The notes: generated from the sequence alone by a model not told the origin. Shown: positions 25,372 through 34,361, numbered from the stretch's first letter. The stretch is DNA of 64,000 nucleotides from an uncultured Clostridia bacterium (GCA_947627205.1 CANQVE010000006.1:1-64000), one strand, 5' to 3'. Numbers and translations are program-made.

Positions 25372-26129
25372 ACAGAATACTAAGCTTTTCAAAGCGCAAC
25401 TTTCTTGAAATCATACGCGACCCGTTAAGTTATATATTCTGCCTCGGATTTCCGCTTATAATGCTCGTTGTTATGACGCTCGTAAACGACACTATCCCGA
25501 AAGAAACGGGAATGACGATATTTAGGATAGATAACCTTTCGGGAGGAATAGCGGTTTTCGGAATGACGTTTTTGATGATGTTTATGTGCCTGTCGGTAGT
25601 TAAAGACCGAGCGGGGGCGTTTCTTATAAGACTGTACGCAACGCCCATGAAAAGTGGAGATTTTATTTCGGGCTACATTTTCCCCCTGTTTATTTTGTCA
25701 ATTTTACAGTCTGCAATTACATTCTTTGCGTCATATATGATATCGCTTATAACAGCCGTAGAAATAAACGTTTTGGGAATGTGCCTTGCGGTAATATCGC
25801 TCATGCCTACGACAATAATGTTCATTTCGCTTGGAGTGCTGTTTGGAACATTGTTCAGTGAAAAGGCCGCGCCCGGTCTTTGCTCTATAGTGATCTCGCT
25901 CGGTTCTTTTTTGGGCGGGATATGGTTCGATGTAAAAGGCGCGGGCGGTATACTTGAAATAATCTGCACTGTCCTCCCGTTCTATCATTCGGTAGAGACT
26001 GCAAGATCGGCGATAAATTTAAATTCGGATATTTTCGTTCACTTGCTTATTACAATAGGTTATGCCTTTTTGATAACGGCGGTTTCGGTGATAGTGTTCA
26101 AAAACAAAATGAGGGCGGATCTAAGCTGA
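25368..26129 (+). CDS. ABC-2 type permease
   Basis: A 253-residue membrane partner of the preceding ATPase, with six hydrophobic segments starting near residue 22 and ending near 245. The middle has the MPTTIMFISLGVLFGTLFSEKAA region typical of ABC-2 exporters. Two copies should pair with two ATPase subunits. A terminator follows at 26141. Confidence 0.88.
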   Translation: MNRILSFSKRNFLEIIRDPLSYIFCLGFPLIMLVVMTLVNDTIPKETGMTIFRIDNLSGGIAVFGMTFLMMFMCLSVVKDRAGAFLIRLYATPMKSGDFISGYIFPLFILSILQSAITFFASYMISLITAVEINVLGMCLAVISLMPTTIMFISLGVLFGTLFSEKAAPGLCSIVISLGSFLGGIWFDVKGAGGILEIICTVLPFYHSVETARSAINLNSDIFVHLLITIGYAFLITAVSVIVFKNKMRADLS

Positions 26130-26140
26130 TAGTTACTAAA

Positions 26141-26170
26141 AAAAGAGGCGAGAACATTCCCGCCTCTTTT
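26141..26170. terminator. Terminator after the ABC permease (left copy)
   Basis: AAAAGAGGCG (26141-26150) pairs with CGCCTCTTTT (26161-26170). It resembles the terminator at 27966-28000; both are followed at a similar distance by a pheT 3'-end sequence. Confidence 0.85.
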
Positions 26171-26181
26171 GTTGTCTTGTT

Positions 26182-26222
26182 AAATTTCTCCTGCTATCGC
26201 CCCTAAATCACTTGCAAGAAAA
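26182..26222 (-). pseudogene. Remnant of a second pheT 3' end
   Basis: On the minus strand the bases read L-A-S-D-L-G-A-I-A-G-E-I-stop, matching the end of the intact pheT product (VVASDFGAIVRGI). By eye 34 of 41 bases agree with the true pheT terminus. Several differences are silent third-position changes, as expected of a real coding sequence from a diverged relative. Only this stub remains; to the right the match fades into the ATPase promoter region. With the adjacent terminator it forms a direct repeat of 27966-28060. Confidence 0.7.
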
Positions 26223-26228
26223 ATACTA

Positions 26229-26257
26229 TTGAAAAATTTACATTAGAAAGGTATAAT
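26229..26257 (+). promoter_or_regulatory. Promoter of the ATPase gene
   Basis: TTGAAA (26229-26234) and TATAAT (26252-26257) are 17 bases apart. Confidence 0.75.
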
Positions 26258-26300
26258 AATTTATAGAAACACTTATAACCTTGTGAAAAGAGGAAACGAA

Positions 26301-27893
26301 ATGAAACAATTGATTTTATATGACATTAAAGTCAACTATAAAGAAAAAAGAGACTCATATAAAGATGTTGTTGATTTTATCAACAGCGATATTTGTTATG
26401 ACGGAACAGTATGCGTTCTTTACGGTCTGCGCAGAACAGGCAAGACTACCATAATGCATCAAGTTATGACTGACAATGCCGACAAATTTTCCTCTCTGTT
26501 TTTAGAAGTTACTCAAAGCGACACTATGGAAGATGTGTATTCCTGCCTTGACAATGCGTTGAAAAACGGTATCAGATGTGTTTTTATTGATGAGATTACT
26601 AACATACCCGATTTTATTGAAGAAAGTGCGCTGCTTGCAGATATTTACGCCAAAGAGGGATTAAGGATTGTTCTTGCAGGCACGGATTCTTTAAGTTTTG
26701 TTTTTGCAGAAAACAACAGCCTATATGACAGAACAGTGCATATAAACACTGCTTATATATCGTTTGAGGAGCATTGCAGAGTACTTGGCACAAATGATTT
26801 GGATGATTACATCTGTTATGGCGGATTTATGCGAAAGGGAGCTTCCGCAGAAGACCGTATTGTTTACGACTATACTACTGCCTGCAGATACATTGATGAC
26901 GCTGTATCCGGCAACATTTCGCGAAGCCTGAGAAATCTTGCAAAATATTCTGACTGCACAGAACTTTTTGATGTTTCAGAAAATGAAATGAAAGCTGTTC
27001 TTAAAAAAATGGCTGAAAAGTACAGCGGTGTATTAAATGAAACGATAGTGAACGAAGAACTTGCAAAGACAGAGCTTTCGTTTCCTATAAAACAAGATGA
27101 GTTTAAGGAAATTGAGGAAATGGAGATTTTTCGTTATCTTCGGGCGAATAATCCTGAAATTGTCAAAGAATTAGCAAAGGAGATAAATTCAGATACAAAA
27201 ATTGTTCATAAATTTACCGAGGATATGATTGCTAGGCTTGAAAACGATTTGATAAATCTTGGATTTGTTTCTGCTGTAAAAAAGCAAGAATTTTGTTATA
27301 GCAAAAATTATGGCTGGAGAAGTTTGCCGGTTGAAAGAGAATACTATCTGATACAGCCTGCCATTAAATATTATCATTTAAAAAAGGCATTGGAATTTAT
27401 TGAAACCAACGAACATTACAACAGTCTTTCCGAAAAAGGAAAGCAGTTTGTTTCTGAAAAACTTGATTTAAAGATAAAGGACGATATGACGGGGCAGATA
27501 GTTGTTTTTGAAACGTCTAACGTCCTTTCTTCTGAAAAATATGACGTTTATAAAATATCATTCAAAGACAGTGACCTCGAAAAATCGCGAGGCGAGTATG
27601 ATATGCTGATATACGATAAAACAAATGATTCGTACTATGCTTTTGAAATCAAGCATACCGCCGAGCCGAGCAGTGAACAGTGCAAAAATCTTTTGAATAA
27701 GGACTTCAAAGAAATTATTGACAGAAAATACGGGAAAAAAGAAAATGTTTGCGTTTTGTATAACGGAAAGCCCTTTTCATCACCGCAGGGAGTTCTTTAT
27801 CTTAATATTTCCGATTTTTTAAAAGAAATCACGCACATCAGAGATGTTAAAGAAACAATGGAAAATTTGCAACATGCAGTAATTCCGTATTGA
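26301..27893 (+). CDS. AAA_14/DUF4143-type ATPase with nuclease-like C-terminus
   Basis: A 530-residue member of the widespread accessory ATPase family of gut anaerobes. The AAA domain has Walker A GLRRTGKTT (about 41-49) and Walker B CVFIDEIT near 99. The C-terminal DUF4143-like part contains GEYDMLIYD and AFEIKHT, the spacing of a PD-(D/E)XK nuclease core (Asp, then Glu-x-Lys). Function in the family is unknown; defence and genome-maintenance roles have been guessed. AGAGGA precedes ATG 26301. The gene is visibly AT-richer than its surroundings and poor in the GCG/CGC codons common around it, and is bracketed by duplicated pheT ends, so it was probably acquired. Confidence 0.85.
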   Translation: MKQLILYDIKVNYKEKRDSYKDVVDFINSDICYDGTVCVLYGLRRTGKTTIMHQVMTDNADKFSSLFLEVTQSDTMEDVYSCLDNALKNGIRCVFIDEITNIPDFIEESALLADIYAKEGLRIVLAGTDSLSFVFAENNSLYDRTVHINTAYISFEEHCRVLGTNDLDDYICYGGFMRKGASAEDRIVYDYTTACRYIDDAVSGNISRSLRNLAKYSDCTELFDVSENEMKAVLKKMAEKYSGVLNETIVNEELAKTELSFPIKQDEFKEIEEMEIFRYLRANNPEIVKELAKEINSDTKIVHKFTEDMIARLENDLINLGFVSAVKKQEFCYSKNYGWRSLPVEREYYLIQPAIKYYHLKKALEFIETNEHYNSLSEKGKQFVSEKLDLKIKDDMTGQIVVFETSNVLSSEKYDVYKISFKDSDLEKSRGEYDMLIYDKTNDSYYAFEIKHTAEPSSEQCKNLLNKDFKEIIDRKYGKKENVCVLYNGKPFSSPQGVLYLNISDFLKEITHIRDVKETMENLQHAVIPY

Positions 27894-27965
27894 AATCAAA
27901 ACGGAAAAAAGCGGGTTCTCCCGATAGCTTTGGGGGTTCTCGATAGTACAGTACCGCATATTACA

Positions 27966-28000
27966 AAAAAGAGGCAAGAACCCAAATTCTCGCCTCTTTT
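27966..28000. terminator. Bidirectional terminator between the ATPase gene and pheT (right copy)
   Basis: AAAAAGAGGC (27966-27975) pairs with GCCTCTTTTT (starting at 27992), with an inner AGAA/TTCT extension. It has T-runs for both directions and is the partner of the copy at 26141-26170. Confidence 0.85.
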
Positions 28001-28017
28001 TCTTATGCCGTTTTATC

Positions 28018-30429
28018 TTAAATTCCTCTTACTATCGCTCCGAAATCACTCGCAACAACTGCGTTTATCTTTATCATCTCGCTGTCCGCGATTTCATCGG
28101 TAACATCGCAGTCGTCAGCAAACGTTATCGAGAACGACAGGCTCTTTTTGCCGAAACCGAGCTTTTCGTTTTCATAGTGGTCGAAAAGCTCAACTTTAAC
28201 GGCTTTCGCGCTCGCTTGTCTTATCGCGTTTTCAACGTCTCCGCAGAGCGTTTTCTTGTCGAGGATAAGCGACAAATCGCGCTTTATCTTCGCAAAGCCG
28301 TTGTCGGGAACATACTTAATTTCAGGCTCGTACATCTCCTGAATTAAAGAATAGTTAAGCTCTGCAATTATAATGTTCAGGTCGGTTTTCTTGCCCTCGG
28401 CAATATTAAGCCCCTCGACAACTTCATATTTAAGTTTACCGAGATGACCTATGCTCTTTTCGTTGCAGAATATTTCGGCGGTCATTCCCGAATGGAGATA
28501 AGGTCTTTCGCCTCGCTTAAAGGTGAAATTAAGTCCGTTCGCAAGCGCAAAGCTTTCTATTGCTTCTTTCACGGTAAAGAACGTTTCGTCCGCGCCGTAT
28601 GCGCCGAGGCAGAGAATTTTCCGTTCTTCGGGAGCTTCTTTAAGAGGCAGTTCTTTCGGAAGATAAACATTAGCCAGCTCGAAAAATCTTCCGCTCGAAC
28701 GGTCGTTCTTTACATTGTCGGCAATTACGTTTATCATACACGGCGACATAACCGTGCGCATTATCGAAAGGTTGTCCGTTATCGGATTTAAAAGCTCAAC
28801 GCATTTTCTTTCGGGAGCGTCCTCGGGGAGCATTATCATATCCAGTTCGCGCTTTGAGTACATTGCGAGCGTCTGTATCTCGTAAAATCCCATCGCGCAG
28901 AAGAACTTCTTCGCCGAAAGCTCCTTGTTCTGGAGATAATTAAGTCCGCCGCCCGTGACCTTTGCGCTGTCAAGAAATGTCGGTACAACGTGGCTGTAGC
29001 CGTACTCGCGGATAATTTCCTCCGCAATATCCTGATAGTTTTCAATATCGGCTCTCCAGCGCGGAACGGTAAGGCTTAACGTTTCGCCGTTTTCCTCAAC
29101 CCCGAACTGAAGTGCGCGCAAAATCTCAACGATAGTTTCCTGCGGAACATCTATGCCGAGTACGGAGTTCACCTTTGACACGGTAACGTCAAATTTCACG
29201 TTTTCGGTGCTTTCGCCTGCGGTCACATCATAAGCCGATGAACTTATTTCAGCAACGCCCATTGTCTGAACAAGGTTCAGCGCTCTCGCCATTCCGCATT
29301 CAACTCCGTATTCGTCTACGCCCTTTTCAAACCTTGCCGCTGCGTCAGTGTGAAGTCCCAGAGCGCGTGAGGTCTTTCTCACGTTATCTCTGCGGAATTT
29401 CGCAGCCTCAAGGAGAATTTCGGTCGTTGTCGGCTCGATTTCCGAGTTAAGTCCGCCCATAATTCCCGCAAGACCTACGCCCTTTGCCTTGTCGCAGATA
29501 AGCAGGTTTTCGGCAGTCAGAACGCGCTCTTTTTCGTCAAGCGTGGTTATCTTCTCGCCGTACGTTGCTCTGCGTACAACGATAGACTTACCGTCAAGCG
29601 TGTCCAAGTCGTATGCGTGCATAGGCTGTCCGATTTCAAGAAGAACATAGTTTGTAATATCGACAATAGCGTCAATTGCCCCAAATCCGCATACCGAAAG
29701 CCTGCGTTTCATCCATTGCGGGCTTTCAAAGTGCTTTACATTATAAATATAATGTCCGAGATAGCGGGGGCAGAGGTCTTTGTCAATGACTTCTACGGAA
29801 ATGTCGGGGTGAGTTTTTTCGGTGCAGTTATAGCTGTAGTCGGGTTCTTTAAGCGGTTTTTTCAGAAACGCCGCGACTTCTCTTGCTATTCCCAGAACCG
29901 ACTGACAGTCGGGACGGTTTGCCGTTATGGAAATGTCGAATACATAGTCGTCAAGACCGAGATATTTCACAATATCCTCTCCTACGGGCGCGTCATCGGG
30001 AAGAATTAAGATACCGTTTACATCTGCGCCCTTTATCCAGTTGTCGTCAATTCCAAGCTCTCCGCCCGAACAGAGCATACCGTAGCTTATCATATCTTTC
30101 ATCTTGCGCGGCTGTATTTCAAGACCGTTCGGAAGTTTAGCCCCTATAAGCGCCGCAGGCACTTTCGCGCCCTTAAACACATTGTCCGCGCCCGTCAGGA
30201 TAAGGTTGTCCTCGCCCTGCTCTCCGCAGTTGACGTGGCAGATATAGAGGTGCGTTCCCTCGTATTTTTCAATTGACGTAACCTCGCCGACATAGATTTT
30301 TTCAATGTCCTTGCCCAGATAAATCGTTTCTTCAACTTCAAATCCCGAACCGAACAGCTTTTCAACAAGCTCCTCGGTCGTAACGTCTATATCAACGTAT
30401 TCTTTCAGCCAGCTTTGTAATATCTTCAT
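28018..30429 (-). CDS. pheT: Phenylalanine--tRNA ligase beta subunit
   Basis: The 803-residue beta chain of the alpha2-beta2 enzyme that charges tRNA-Phe. In order: an EMAP-II-like tRNA-binding region (about 40-155), B3/B4 editing domain (about 210-405), B5 (about 410-475), the catalytic-like core and the C-terminal anticodon-binding FDX-ACB domain (about 710-803). Length is normal. It starts 12 bases after pheS and shares its T-box control. Its 3' end is the sequence duplicated at 26.2 kb. Confidence 0.97.
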   Translation of the reverse strand: MKILQSWLKEYVDIDVTTEELVEKLFGSGFEVEETIYLGKDIEKIYVGEVTSIEKYEGTHLYICHVNCGEQGEDNLILTGADNVFKGAKVPAALIGAKLPNGLEIQPRKMKDMISYGMLCSGGELGIDDNWIKGADVNGILILPDDAPVGEDIVKYLGLDDYVFDISITANRPDCQSVLGIAREVAAFLKKPLKEPDYSYNCTEKTHPDISVEVIDKDLCPRYLGHYIYNVKHFESPQWMKRRLSVCGFGAIDAIVDITNYVLLEIGQPMHAYDLDTLDGKSIVVRRATYGEKITTLDEKERVLTAENLLICDKAKGVGLAGIMGGLNSEIEPTTTEILLEAAKFRRDNVRKTSRALGLHTDAAARFEKGVDEYGVECGMARALNLVQTMGVAEISSSAYDVTAGESTENVKFDVTVSKVNSVLGIDVPQETIVEILRALQFGVEENGETLSLTVPRWRADIENYQDIAEEIIREYGYSHVVPTFLDSAKVTGGGLNYLQNKELSAKKFFCAMGFYEIQTLAMYSKRELDMIMLPEDAPERKCVELLNPITDNLSIMRTVMSPCMINVIADNVKNDRSSGRFFELANVYLPKELPLKEAPEERKILCLGAYGADETFFTVKEAIESFALANGLNFTFKRGERPYLHSGMTAEIFCNEKSIGHLGKLKYEVVEGLNIAEGKKTDLNIIIAELNYSLIQEMYEPEIKYVPDNGFAKIKRDLSLILDKKTLCGDVENAIRQASAKAVKVELFDHYENEKLGFGKKSLSFSITFADDCDVTDEIADSEMIKINAVVASDFGAIVRGI

Positions 30430-30441
30430 TTTAATTCCCCC

Positions 30442-31461
30442 TTACGCCTTGAACTGCTCTAAGAAATCCTGCTCATTCCTGAACAGAACGCCCATATTTG
30501 AAATACCGTATTTAAGCATAGTTATGCGCTCAATGCCTATTCCGAAAGCAAGACCGGAATAAACCTCGCTGTCAATTCCGCAGTTTTCGAGGACTTTCTT
30601 GTTTACAACGCCGCCGCCGAGAACTTCTATCCAGCCCGTTCCCTTGCACAGCGAACAGCCCTTTCCTCCGCACTCAAAGCACGAAACGTCAACTTCTACA
30701 GACGGCTCTGTAAACGGGAAGTATGACGGCCTTAAACGCGTCTTTGTGCCGCTGCCGAAAATCTCTTGAACGAATTTGTCGAGCATACCCTGCAAATCGC
30801 ACAGCGTAATGCCCTTGTCAACGACAAGCCCTTCCATTTGCGAGAACATCGGCGAGTGTGTAGCGTCGCTGTCCGAGCGGAAAACTTTCCCTGGGACAAG
30901 AACCTTTATGGGCGGCTTGTGGGTGTCCATAGTGCGGATCTGCCCGGGGGAAGTGTGCGTTCTCAAAAGCAGTTCTTCCGTAAGATAGAACGTGTCCTGC
31001 ATATCGCGCGAGGGGTGGTCTTTAAGAACGTTCAGACGCGTGAAGTTGTGGTCGTCGTCCTCAATTTCGGGGCCCTCGAACACCTCAAATCCCATTCCCG
31101 CGAAAACGTCTATCATCTGATGCTTAATGAGCGTTATGGGGTGAAGATTGCCTATGTCGCGCTTCATAGCGGGCATTGTCACATCTATCGCCTCGCGCTC
31201 GTATCTTGCTTTAAGCTCAAGCTCCTTTACCTGCGACTGCTTTTGCGCGTACAATCCCTGCGCCCATTCGCGCACTTCGTTTACGGCTTTTCCGAAGCTC
31301 GGCTTTTCTTCGGGGGGAACGTTTTTCATTTCTTTCATAAGCCCCTGAATAACTCCCTGTTTGCCGAGATAGCTCTGCCAAAATTCCGAAAGCGAGGCGT
31401 TGTCCTTTACTTCTTCGATCTTGGCTTTTACCTGTTCTTTGATTTCGCTGAAATCTTTCAT
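30442..31461 (-). CDS. pheS: Phenylalanine--tRNA ligase alpha subunit
   Basis: The 339-residue catalytic subunit, beginning with a coiled-coil arm (about 1-85) and followed by the class II core with motif 2 ([19 protein letters not shown]) and motif 3 ([14 protein letters not shown]). The open frame runs to 31557, but the ATG at 31461 with AAGGAG before it gives the standard N-terminus [10 protein letters not shown]; the extra codons overlap the T-box terminator. It forms an operon with pheT. Confidence 0.97.
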   Translation of the reverse strand: MKDFSEIKEQVKAKIEEVKDNASLSEFWQSYLGKQGVIQGLMKEMKNVPPEEKPSFGKAVNEVREWAQGLYAQKQSQVKELELKARYEREAIDVTMPAMKRDIGNLHPITLIKHQMIDVFAGMGFEVFEGPEIEDDDHNFTRLNVLKDHPSRDMQDTFYLTEELLLRTHTSPGQIRTMDTHKPPIKVLVPGKVFRSDSDATHSPMFSQMEGLVVDKGITLCDLQGMLDKFVQEIFGSGTKTRLRPSYFPFTEPSVEVDVSCFECGGKGCSLCKGTGWIEVLGGGVVNKKVLENCGIDSEVYSGLAFGIGIERITMLKYGISNMGVLFRNEQDFLEQFKA

Positions 31462-31494
31462 TTTTATGCTCCTTGTCTTTAATATATTTGAAAC

Positions 31495-31737
31495 AAAAAA
31501 CCCGACCTGCAAGTCTGTCTTGCAAAGTCGGGACGAAAATCTATTCCGCGTTACCACCCGTATTCGGAGCTTTAATGCTCCGCACTCAAACGCTTTATCG
31601 ACAGCGAACGTTCCGCTTAGTTTCTCGCGGACAGCTCCAACGCTGAAATTCGCGGATAAACACGGCAGAACGCTCTCACCCCTGCGTTCCTCTCTGTGGC
31701 TTTAGTATATCCGTTACTTACACGTTTTCACAGCCTA
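31495..31737 (-). promoter_or_regulatory. T-box riboswitch (tRNA-Phe) upstream of pheST
   Basis: The minus strand carries the T-box sequence GGGTGGTAACGCGG (31546-31559), then a terminator, CCCGAC/GTCGGG (31501-31532) with a T-run (31495-31500). In the stem I region a TTC codon followed by A (31645-31647) is the likely phenylalanine specifier. Uncharged tRNA-Phe should pair with specifier and T-box to allow read-through into pheST. Confidence 0.92.
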
Positions 31738-31743
31738 AATTGA

Positions 31744-31772
31744 ATTATATCACAATTATAATTTTTTGTCAA
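31744..31772 (-). promoter_or_regulatory. Promoter of the pheST T-box transcript
   Basis: TTGACA (31767-31772) and TATAAT (31744-31749) on the minus strand are 17 bases apart. The boxes overlap the 3' end of the MBL hydrolase gene. Confidence 0.85.
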
Positions 31773-32646
31773 GAACTTTTTTCCACAAAAGCCTGTTTTC
31801 ATTGAAAACGCATTCTATCTCTTTTCGTTCCGTCAAAAACGAAAGATAAGACCGCGCTGTTTCTCCTATAAGCTCGTATTGCATTACATAGAGCTTTATG
31901 CCGAACTCTCCGAGCAGTTTTGCTATAAGCTCGTCTATGGAAATTGCATTTTCACAAAGCCTTTTTATAACTGCGCATACCTCGAAAACATCAGCGGTAT
32001 TCTCGTCGCAAAGCGCCTTTATTTCATTTACGGGCGCACTGTGAGAGGGTACAAATATTTTCCCCTCGGTGTTTTTCAGCCGTTCAAGCGAAGAAAGATG
32101 CGCTTTTATGTCATATAAAAAAGGTATCCTGTATCTGTCTATCGTCGTTTTGTCCGACACTGCGTCGCCTATAAACCAGACCTTGTCGCTTGTACAAAAC
32201 GCTACCTGTTCAAAATCGTGCCCGTCAATGTGCATAAACGAAAGCCCTTTCGGCATGACGCTTTCCGACAATTCCTCGCATTCGCACGCTTCGGGCATAA
32301 CAAACTTGCTTCTCATTCTTGCGCTCGGAAAACCGCCGTAAAGCGTCGTCGGGATAAGATAGGGATAGCGCACGAGCTGGGCGCATACCCCCGGAGCATA
32401 AACGGCACAGCCCGTCTGTTCTTTAAGATAAGCGCAGGCGCCCGCATGGTCGGCATGAGAATGAGTAAGAAATATCTTTTCGAGTTTCCATTTTCTCTCG
32501 TCAATAATGTTCAGAATTGCCTTTCCGAAACTTTTGTCAAGCCCCGCGTCAATAAGACAGCATTTGTTTTCGTAAATATAAACGCCTACATTTGTCGTTT
32601 GTTCAATATAAAATGTATGCTCTCCGAGCTGATGAATTTCGCTCAT
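31756..32646 (-). CDS. MBL-fold metallohydrolase
   Basis: A 296-residue metallo-beta-lactamase-fold hydrolase. THSHADHAG (zinc motif), a histidine in HIDGHDF, the aspartate in FIGDAVSD and the histidine in PSHSAP complete the binuclear site. The C-terminal 80 residues form a winged-helix-like extension, as in several lactonase/thioesterase-like members. Its start overlaps the pyridoxamine kinase stop by one base (TGATG), so the two are cotranscribed. The substrate is unknown. Confidence 0.88.
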   Translation of the reverse strand: MSEIHQLGEHTFYIEQTTNVGVYIYENKCCLIDAGLDKSFGKAILNIIDERKWKLEKIFLTHSHADHAGACAYLKEQTGCAVYAPGVCAQLVRYPYLIPTTLYGGFPSARMRSKFVMPEACECEELSESVMPKGLSFMHIDGHDFEQVAFCTSDKVWFIGDAVSDKTTIDRYRIPFLYDIKAHLSSLERLKNTEGKIFVPSHSAPVNEIKALCDENTADVFEVCAVIKRLCENAISIDELIAKLLGEFGIKLYVMQYELIGETARSYLSFLTERKEIECVFNENRLLWKKVLDKKL

Positions 32647-33485
32647 CAGTCATAAACTCCCACAGCCTTTATAAGCTCCCCGAGAAGCGGTTCAAACTTA
32701 ACTCCGTACCAGTGCGAGCTGTCGTCTATCGTATACTCAATACACGAAAGCGTATAATCAGCCGCAATTTTTGCCGAGTCATAAGCGTTCATGCCGTTCA
32801 TAAGCGCGCCCGTAAACGCCGAAGCATAAACGTCGCCCGTGCCGTGACAGCCGCCCTTTATCTTTTTGTGCTTATAATAGCTATAGTTTCCGTTTTCGTA
32901 TACGACAACGCCCGTGCTTTGGCTCTCATAGCTCACTCCCGTGAGTATAACGGTTTTAGCTCCCGTTTCGCTCAGCTTTAAGAGCAATCCGTCAATATAC
33001 GCCTTGTCATAGCTTTCGCGGTATTCAGCTCCCGTCAGGAAACAAGCCTCGGTTATATTCGGAAGTATGATGTCCGCATTTGATATCAGCTTTTTCATTG
33101 CGTTTACAAAATTATCGTCAAATCCCGCATAAAGTTTTCCGTTGTCAGCCATCGCGGGATCGCAGATAAATTTACCGCCCTTGTTCATACGGCTTTTTAT
33201 AACGTCCAGAACATAGTCTATCTGCTTTGCCGAGCCGAGATAACCCGTATACACCGCCTCAAAAGAAAGGTTTTCCTTTTCCCACTGTCCGCGTATCTTC
33301 GGAATTTCTTCCGTAAGGTCTGCAAACGTCCAGCCCGAAAAACCGCCCGTGTGATTTGACAAGACCGCCGAGGGAAGAATTGCCGTTTCAATTCCGCAAG
33401 CCGAAAGTATCGGCAGAGCGACCGTCAGCGAGCATTGTCCTACGCATGAAATGTCCTGTATAGTAAGCACTCTTTTGTAATCCAT
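32646..33485 (-). CDS. Pyridoxamine/pyridoxal kinase
   Basis: A 279-residue ribokinase-fold kinase that phosphorylates B6 vitamers in the salvage of pyridoxal phosphate. Near the C-terminus GGCHGTGDVYAS has the anion-hole/catalytic GTGD and the adjacent Cys seen in the Firmicute ThiD-like pyridoxal kinases. The N-terminal IQDISCVGQCSLT and the SNHTGGF segment are typical of pyridoxamine kinases. Its product would serve several PLP enzymes encoded in this window. Named by family only, since PdxK, PdxY and PdxY-like enzymes overlap. Confidence 0.88.
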   Translation of the reverse strand: MDYKRVLTIQDISCVGQCSLTVALPILSACGIETAILPSAVLSNHTGGFSGWTFADLTEEIPKIRGQWEKENLSFEAVYTGYLGSAKQIDYVLDVIKSRMNKGGKFICDPAMADNGKLYAGFDDNFVNAMKKLISNADIILPNITEACFLTGAEYRESYDKAYIDGLLLKLSETGAKTVILTGVSYESQSTGVVVYENGNYSYYKHKKIKGGCHGTGDVYASAFTGALMNGMNAYDSAKIAADYTLSCIEYTIDDSSHWYGVKFEPLLGELIKAVGVYD

Positions 33486-33526
33486 AATTGTCGTCCTTTC
33501 ATTTCTCGAAAAATTTCAACAAAACG

Positions 33527-33555
33527 ATTGTACCACAAATTATGGATAAAATCAA
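33527..33555 (-). promoter_or_regulatory. Promoter of the pyridoxamine kinase operon
   Basis: TTGATT (33550-33555) and TACAAT (33527-33532) on the minus strand, 17 bases apart. Confidence 0.65.
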
Positions 33556-33585
33556 CCGTTTTTGAAAAAAATTTTTAAAAACCCC

Positions 33586-33614
33586 TTGACAAAATTTTTT
33601 TCAGGGTGTATAAT
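33586..33614 (+). promoter_or_regulatory. Promoter of the infC-rpmI-rplT operon
   Basis: TTGACA (33586-33591) and TATAAT (33609-33614) are 17 bases apart. The start near 33621 gives a leader of about 190 bases. Confidence 0.85.
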
Positions 33615-33620
33615 AGCAAC

Positions 33621-33813
33621 GTTGGGAAATAGTATCCCAAATCAAAGCAGAGTTTACAGCTCTCACCCGCCGACGCTTATGGGCTGTCGGGCGCGGTCGT
33701 TTAAAAATGAAATTAGGTTTTTTGACTTATAATTGATTTTTTAGGCGCGGGCTGTTATGACCGCGCTTGATTTATTCTGTTTAATTGTACTTAGAGAAAG
33801 GCGGTGCTTCAAA
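33621..33813 (+). promoter_or_regulatory. L20-type leader of infC with competing helices
   Basis: CCGCGC (33761-33766) can pair locally with GCGCGG (33745-33750). Alternatively GACCGCGC (33759-33766) pairs perfectly with the distal GCGCGGTC (33690-33697). The two are mutually exclusive. A further stem is CGCCGAC (33667-33673) against GTCGGGCG (33685-33692). Ribosomal protein L20 represses this operon in Bacillus by binding such a leader; that L20 acts here is inferred. Confidence 0.7.
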
Positions 33814-34329
33814 ATCAGCACGAAAGAACAGCTCATCAATGAGGAAATTCGCGAAAAAGAAGTCAGAGTAATCGGTACGAGCGGCGAGCAGCTCGGAATT
33901 ATGTCGAGCGCGGAAGCTCTCGAAAAAGCTGTCGAGGCGGAACTTGACCTTGTCATGATCTCTCCGACGGCAAAGCCTCCCGTATGCCGTATAATGGACT
34001 ACGGCAAATATCGCTTTGAACAGACAAAGCGCGAGAAAGAGGCAAAGAAAAACCAGAAGACTGCTGACGTAAAAGAAATAAAGATGTCCCTTAATATTGA
34101 CACAAATGATTTCAATATAAAGGTGAAGAGCGCGATAAAATTTCTTCAAAACGGCGACAAGGTAAAAGTTACCGTTCGTTTCAGACGTATGCGCGAACTT
34201 ACGCATGTAAATCTGGGCGAGGATTTGATGAAAAAGTTCATAGACGCGGTTTCGGAGTACGGCAGCTCTGACAAGCCCTCAAAACTTGAGGGAAGAAATT
34301 ACGCGGTAGTTTTAAGCCCGAAAAAATAA
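33814..34329 (+). CDS. infC: Translation initiation factor IF-3 (AUC start)
   Basis: Binds the 30S subunit and proofreads start codons and subunit association. The 171 residues show both domains: the N-terminal part with [21 protein letters not shown] and [15 protein letters not shown], and the C-terminal part with [11 protein letters not shown] and HVNLGE. The only ATG in frame (33757) has no ribosome-binding site and adds 19 unrelated residues. AAAGGCGG is placed 9 bases before ATC at 33814, where family homology begins ([13 protein letters not shown]), so AUC is the likely start. A rare start codon on infC permits autoregulation by IF-3. Confidence 0.93.
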   Translation: MSTKEQLINEEIREKEVRVIGTSGEQLGIMSSAEALEKAVEAELDLVMISPTAKPPVCRIMDYGKYRFEQTKREKEAKKNQKTADVKEIKMSLNIDTNDFNIKVKSAIKFLQNGDKVKVTVRFRRMRELTHVNLGEDLMKKFIDAVSEYGSSDKPSKLEGRNYAVVLSPKK

Positions 34330-34361
34330 TTCGGGAAATTTATCATCAGGAGGAACAAAAA

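Noticed and set aside
31462-31557. N-terminal extension of pheS
   Set aside because: The codons overlap the T-box terminator, and AAGGAG fixes the start at 31461.
33757-33813. ATG-initiated longer IF-3
   Set aside because: No ribosome-binding site, unrelated residues, and the segment is part of the regulatory leader.
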